From Treponema sp. (GTDB lineage Bacteria; Spirochaetota; Spirochaetia; Treponematales; Treponemataceae), in assembly GCA_017613485.1 (NCBI GenBank), contig JAGADS010000082.1, positions 1 to 6,862 on the forward strand: DNA of 6,862 nt, in the 5' to 3' direction. Both the position numbers and the translations under genes were made by a program. A model generated the notes under the pieces. That model was given only the letters and a program-made list of their open reading frames with translations, was not told the origin of the DNA and did not search any database. Shown here one piece after another: positions 4,090 to 6,862 of the stretch (positions within the stretch are counted from its first letter, which is position 1; each line of letters opens with the position of its first letter).

Positions 4090-6862
4090 TCTCGACCTCC
4101 CCATACTTGATACGATTGATCGCCGTCCATCTGCACATATACTACGATATTTGCAGACAACGCATTTTTATCAGAGAGCCCTGATCTGGACACCTTCAGC
4201 TCTGGTTTATTGCCTATATAATCAGTAGTTTCTCCAGTATCCAGGGGTCTTCCAAGGTTAATCTTGATATTCGGATGGAAAATCTTTGTCATTATTTTCT
4301 TGACTTCATCCTTTGTGAATTCAACATCGCTGCGTCCTGGATTAAGCACCAGGTTCTTATGGATTCCTGTATAATCTGATTCGTCGCGGTCATCAATATT
4401 GATGGTTATATCAAGTTTGTGATCTTCATCACTTATGAACAGTCTATTAACAAGTTGATAGTTGATGCCCACGCTCTTAATCAAGTCCATGTATTCATCA
4501 TAATCAGTCTCAGATGAAATATCGGTGCGGTTCAGAAGATCGCTGTATTTGCCTGTTGAATCTGGAGTGTTATAATCCTCGTTTGTCATTTCCATGATGT
4601 TCAAGGATATAGGACCCTTGAGACCAAAGTCGAAGGAAACGATTGTTGCAAGATCAACACACAGGTTGGTAGATTCCTCGCTTCCAGATGTTGGCATCAT
4701 GGACTGATAGATTGTGGTATTTGAGGCGTTCTTCAGCTTGAGGTCATAATTCAGCTTGATGTCTTGAGCATTTGTAAGTGACAGAATATCTTTCAGGTCT
4801 GAACTGACAGAAGCATGTTCATTATTCAGGTAATAGGCCATATTGTTTTGCTTAGAAGCGTCTCCTGTAATCAACTGGCTTGTATCTTCTGGCCATGGCA
4901 GGTCATCAGAGATAAAGTTGAGTGCACGGTCTGTATTTGGTGCAGACGAGCTTTCAGAACTGTCCGTGACCATCAAATCCTTGTATTTATTTGCACCGTT
5001 TTTCTTATAAGAGATGTACATTTTTCCTTCAAGTTCAATTCCGCTGAACAAAGGTGCAATAGAGCTTGCAGAAGGAGTTCTTGCATAAAGATAGAATGGG
5101 AAAGACTTCATCTCAATCTTCTGGATGGCATCTCCTACCATTGCAGGGAAATTCTCCATCAAGGAATTGATGTCAAACGGAAGGTCTGGATTGCCGTTTA
5201 ACGACTTGTCTGATAAATTAAGGTTTACAGAATCCCAGTCGTATACAAAATCTTCAACTTTAAGTCCAAATTTATAAGTATCTCCAAGCACAATATTGTT
5301 AAGTGTAAAGTTGTCTGCACCTACAATCGTTGCACTCATGTCAAGATATTTTTTTACGCCTTCTTGATAAGCAGGGAATTTAATCGTACATTCTTTTTCC
5401 GTCCAGTCTGCTGCAGTGTTATTGGAGCCGGCCTGTATGTTTACAGTTTTGTCGTATCCGTTTGAGCCATTCTTTAGGATTTTAATGTTCAAGCTGATGT
5501 CATTTCCTGCAGGCAATGTGTTTGTTACCTTGCACTTAAGACCAAAGCCTTCTCTTGGTGTTGTAGTTTGATTTCCGTTTTCATCAGTTTTGTATTCCCT
5601 GAAATTGATTTGATTGACGAATTTCAAGAGCTCTTCCTGTAATTCAACTGAACCAGTTTCACCGCTTGATGGAAGGGTGTATCCTGTAATTCCAAGCTGG
5701 GTGAGATTAGCCTTTGCCTGTTTGATTTTCGTCAGATTAAAGGCAACAGCAGCTGAAATTGTCTGGTTTGAATTACCGTCACTGCCGAAATCGATTGTTG
5801 CATTGGTGATTGTAAGTTTTGGCTTAATATGAACGGAAAGAGTACCGCTACTCTGCGGGTAAATCGTTGCAGCAGCCTTGTATGTCTTGTTAATCAGATA
5901 ATTACCGGAGACAGAAGCTGTCTCTGTTATTGAAGATCCGCTTTTAAGTGCTCCACCTGTTCCCACAAACTTAAGGTCATCCGATGTTGGGAAATCAATT
6001 GAAACTCCAGACCATCCGCTAAGATTGTTTGATTTTGCGGTTATAGTTGCATCGTCAAATGTAAATTCTGAGAAACCCTCCGGTACAGTATCAAGAGGTA
6101 TAGCCACATCCTGATCAGTAAGGTCTATTCCGTTTGGTGAATTGAGGTTTGTAATACGCTTGACCTTTAAGTTATCGTATGAAGCTGTCGGGCTATAAGT
6201 ATGGAACACAGATCCGTTTCCGTTCGCTGACTCAGCCACAAAAACAAACTTGAAACTCATAGGGATTCCACCAGCAACATTCAGGGGAATAGTAAGTGTC
6301 GGATTAGTTATAATATTCTGCCATTCACCGTTTTTCGACTTTGCTATACACTCAGTTTCTGGGTTATCAGTCAATCTGTTAAAATCAGAGGGAACAAGAT
6401 AGGCCTTCATATTTAGTGTATATCCGTTTGTTACAGGGTTTGAGTCTGTTCTATTCATCGTAACTTGAACAGAACCTGTACTGTAATATATTTTGTCGTA
6501 ATTCAAATTTTCTGTGCCATTTACGACTGTCACTTCGGGAAGATTATTTGAATAAATTGTTGCACTTGCCTCAGAAAGAGAGGTATTACCTCCTGGAGCA
6601 AAATTTCCATTATCAGCCAATTGACTTGTTATATCCGAGACACTGAATGGGATTTCTTGATTGAATATCAGCGGGGCTCCTGCTGTAAACTCTTTACTTC
6701 TATTAAGGCCTCCCAAGTTTCCCGGAAAGTTCATGTTATCAAGATAAGAGCCTATGGGGATTGGAATTGGATCCAGCTGATAGCGAATCAAATACCGCAG
6801 AACATCATCATTTGAATACATGCGATAGGGATAGATGGATGCATTCGGGAGACCTTCCTGAA
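4086..6862 (-). CDS. Large beta-rich probably exported protein, unknown family (5' end cut by window)
   Basis: The last 924 residues are visible. The frame continues to the right edge without a stop (QEGLPNASIYPYR precedes the first Met at 6821), and neither a signal peptide nor a good ribosome-binding site is seen there, so that Met is unlikely to be the true start. Composition is rich in Asn, Ser, Thr, Asp and Gly, with very few Cys and no long hydrophobic segment, as in surface or periplasmic proteins. Counting from the 6821 Met, beta-type stretches appear at about 85-145 and 170-225, then repeated short 'ATI' strand starts near 258, 318 and 341 suggest tandem Ig-like modules. A helical stretch lies at about 362-410. 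Later segments (LKVEDFVYDWDSVNLNLS near 520-537, IEMKSFPFYLYARTP near 569-583) do not match any family I know. It ends SYQVWGGRE and overlaps the barrel gene by four bases. Export and partnership with the barrel protein are inferred from context only; a lipoprotein anchor is possible but its N-terminus is not in view. Confidence 0.8.
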   Translation of the reverse strand, partial: QEGLPNASIYPYRMYSNDDVLRYLIRYQLDPIPIPIGSYLDNMNFPGNLGGLNRSKEFTAGAPLIFNQEIPFSVSDITSQLADNGNFAPGGNTSLSEASATIYSNNLPEVTVVNGTENLNYDKIYYSTGSVQVTMNRTDSNPVTNGYTLNMKAYLVPSDFNRLTDNPETECIAKSKNGEWQNIITNPTLTIPLNVAGGIPMSFKFVFVAESANGNGSVFHTYSPTASYDNLKVKRITNLNSPNGIDLTDQDVAIPLDTVPEGFSEFTFDDATITAKSNNLSGWSGVSIDFPTSDDLKFVGTGGALKSGSSITETASVSGNYLINKTYKAAATIYPQSSGTLSVHIKPKLTITNATIDFGSDGNSNQTISAAVAFNLTKIKQAKANLTQLGITGYTLPSSGETGSVELQEELLKFVNQINFREYKTDENGNQTTTPREGFGLKCKVTNTLPAGNDISLNIKILKNGSNGYDKTVNIQAGSNNTAADWTEKECTIKFPAYQEGVKKYLDMSATIVGADNFTLNNIVLGDTYKFGLKVEDFVYDWDSVNLNLSDKSLNGNPDLPFDINSLMENFPAMVGDAIQKIEMKSFPFYLYARTPSASSIAPLFSGIELEGKMYISYKKNGANKYKDLMVTDSSESSSAPNTDRALNFISDDLPWPEDTSQLITGDASKQNNMAYYLNNEHASVSSDLKDILSLTNAQDIKLNYDLKLKNASNTTIYQSMMPTSGSEESTNLCVDLATIVSFDFGLKGPISLNIMEMTNEDYNTPDSTGKYSDLLNRTDISSETDYDEYMDLIKSVGINYQLVNRLFISDEDHKLDITINIDDRDESDYTGIHKNLVLNPGRSDVEFTKDEVKKIMTKIFHPNIKINLGRPLDTGETTDYIGNKPELKVSRSGLSDKNALSANIVVYVQMDGDQSYQVWGGRE
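4096..4102 (-). promoter_or_regulatory. Strong Shine-Dalgarno site deciding the start of the barrel gene
   Basis: On the minus strand this reads GGGGAGG, with a six-base spacer (TCGAGA) before the ATG at 4089. It lies inside the last codons of the upstream gene (encoding part of VWGGRE). With the ATGA stop/start overlap this indicates translational coupling, and it argues against the ATG at 4104 as the real start. Confidence 0.85.

Noticed and set aside
4090..4104. Upstream ATG at 4104 for the barrel gene (adds MGRSR)
   Set aside because: The added codons contain the Shine-Dalgarno for the ATG at 4089, which also gives a normal signal peptide start.
6819..6821. ATG at 6821 as the true start of the large minus-strand gene
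   Set aside because: The frame stays open to the window edge, and there is no signal peptide or convincing ribosome-binding site at this Met.

Overview
The window looks like chromosomal DNA of a Gram-negative-type, outer-membrane bacterium. The best guess is a spirochaete of the genus Treponema. The support is indirect: roughly 40-45% GC by eye, a secreted protein ending in an aromatic residue like an outer-membrane barrel, a bacterial alpha-2-macroglobulin, and an intergenic palindrome of a type I associate with dispersed repeats in such genomes. No rRNA, tRNA or marker gene is present to settle the taxonomy.

Layout: (1) Positions 2-2572, plus strand, hold the C-terminal 856 residues of a bacterial alpha-2-macroglobulin, a large thioester protease trap. 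It includes a candidate bait segment, an intact CLEQ thioester motif and a complete C-terminus; the N-terminal part lies before the window. (2) Positions 2573-2820 are a 248-bp gap between convergent genes, packed with DNA palindromes. A GC-rich hairpin with a T-rich tail ends the macroglobulin gene. It is followed by a 187-bp segment bounded by perfect 17-bp inverted repeats. The arms of that segment contain hairpins with the same loop but compensating stem differences, and a third hairpin of similar build lies between them. (3) Positions 2821-4089, minus strand, encode a 422-residue secreted protein that looks like an outer-membrane beta-barrel. (4) Positions 4086-6862, minus strand, encode the last 924 residues of a large beta-rich protein of unknown family whose N-terminus is beyond the right edge.

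The two minus-strand genes overlap by 4 bases (ATGA). The Shine-Dalgarno site of the second lies inside the end of the first, so they are very likely co-transcribed and translationally coupled. They may form an envelope-associated pair, but nothing in the sequence gives a biochemical function for either. The macroglobulin is on the opposite strand and is probably an independent unit; its expected role is periplasmic defence against proteases.

The most unusual structure is the intergenic repeat cluster. I see no CRISPR array, insertion sequence with transposase, RNA gene or phage gene.
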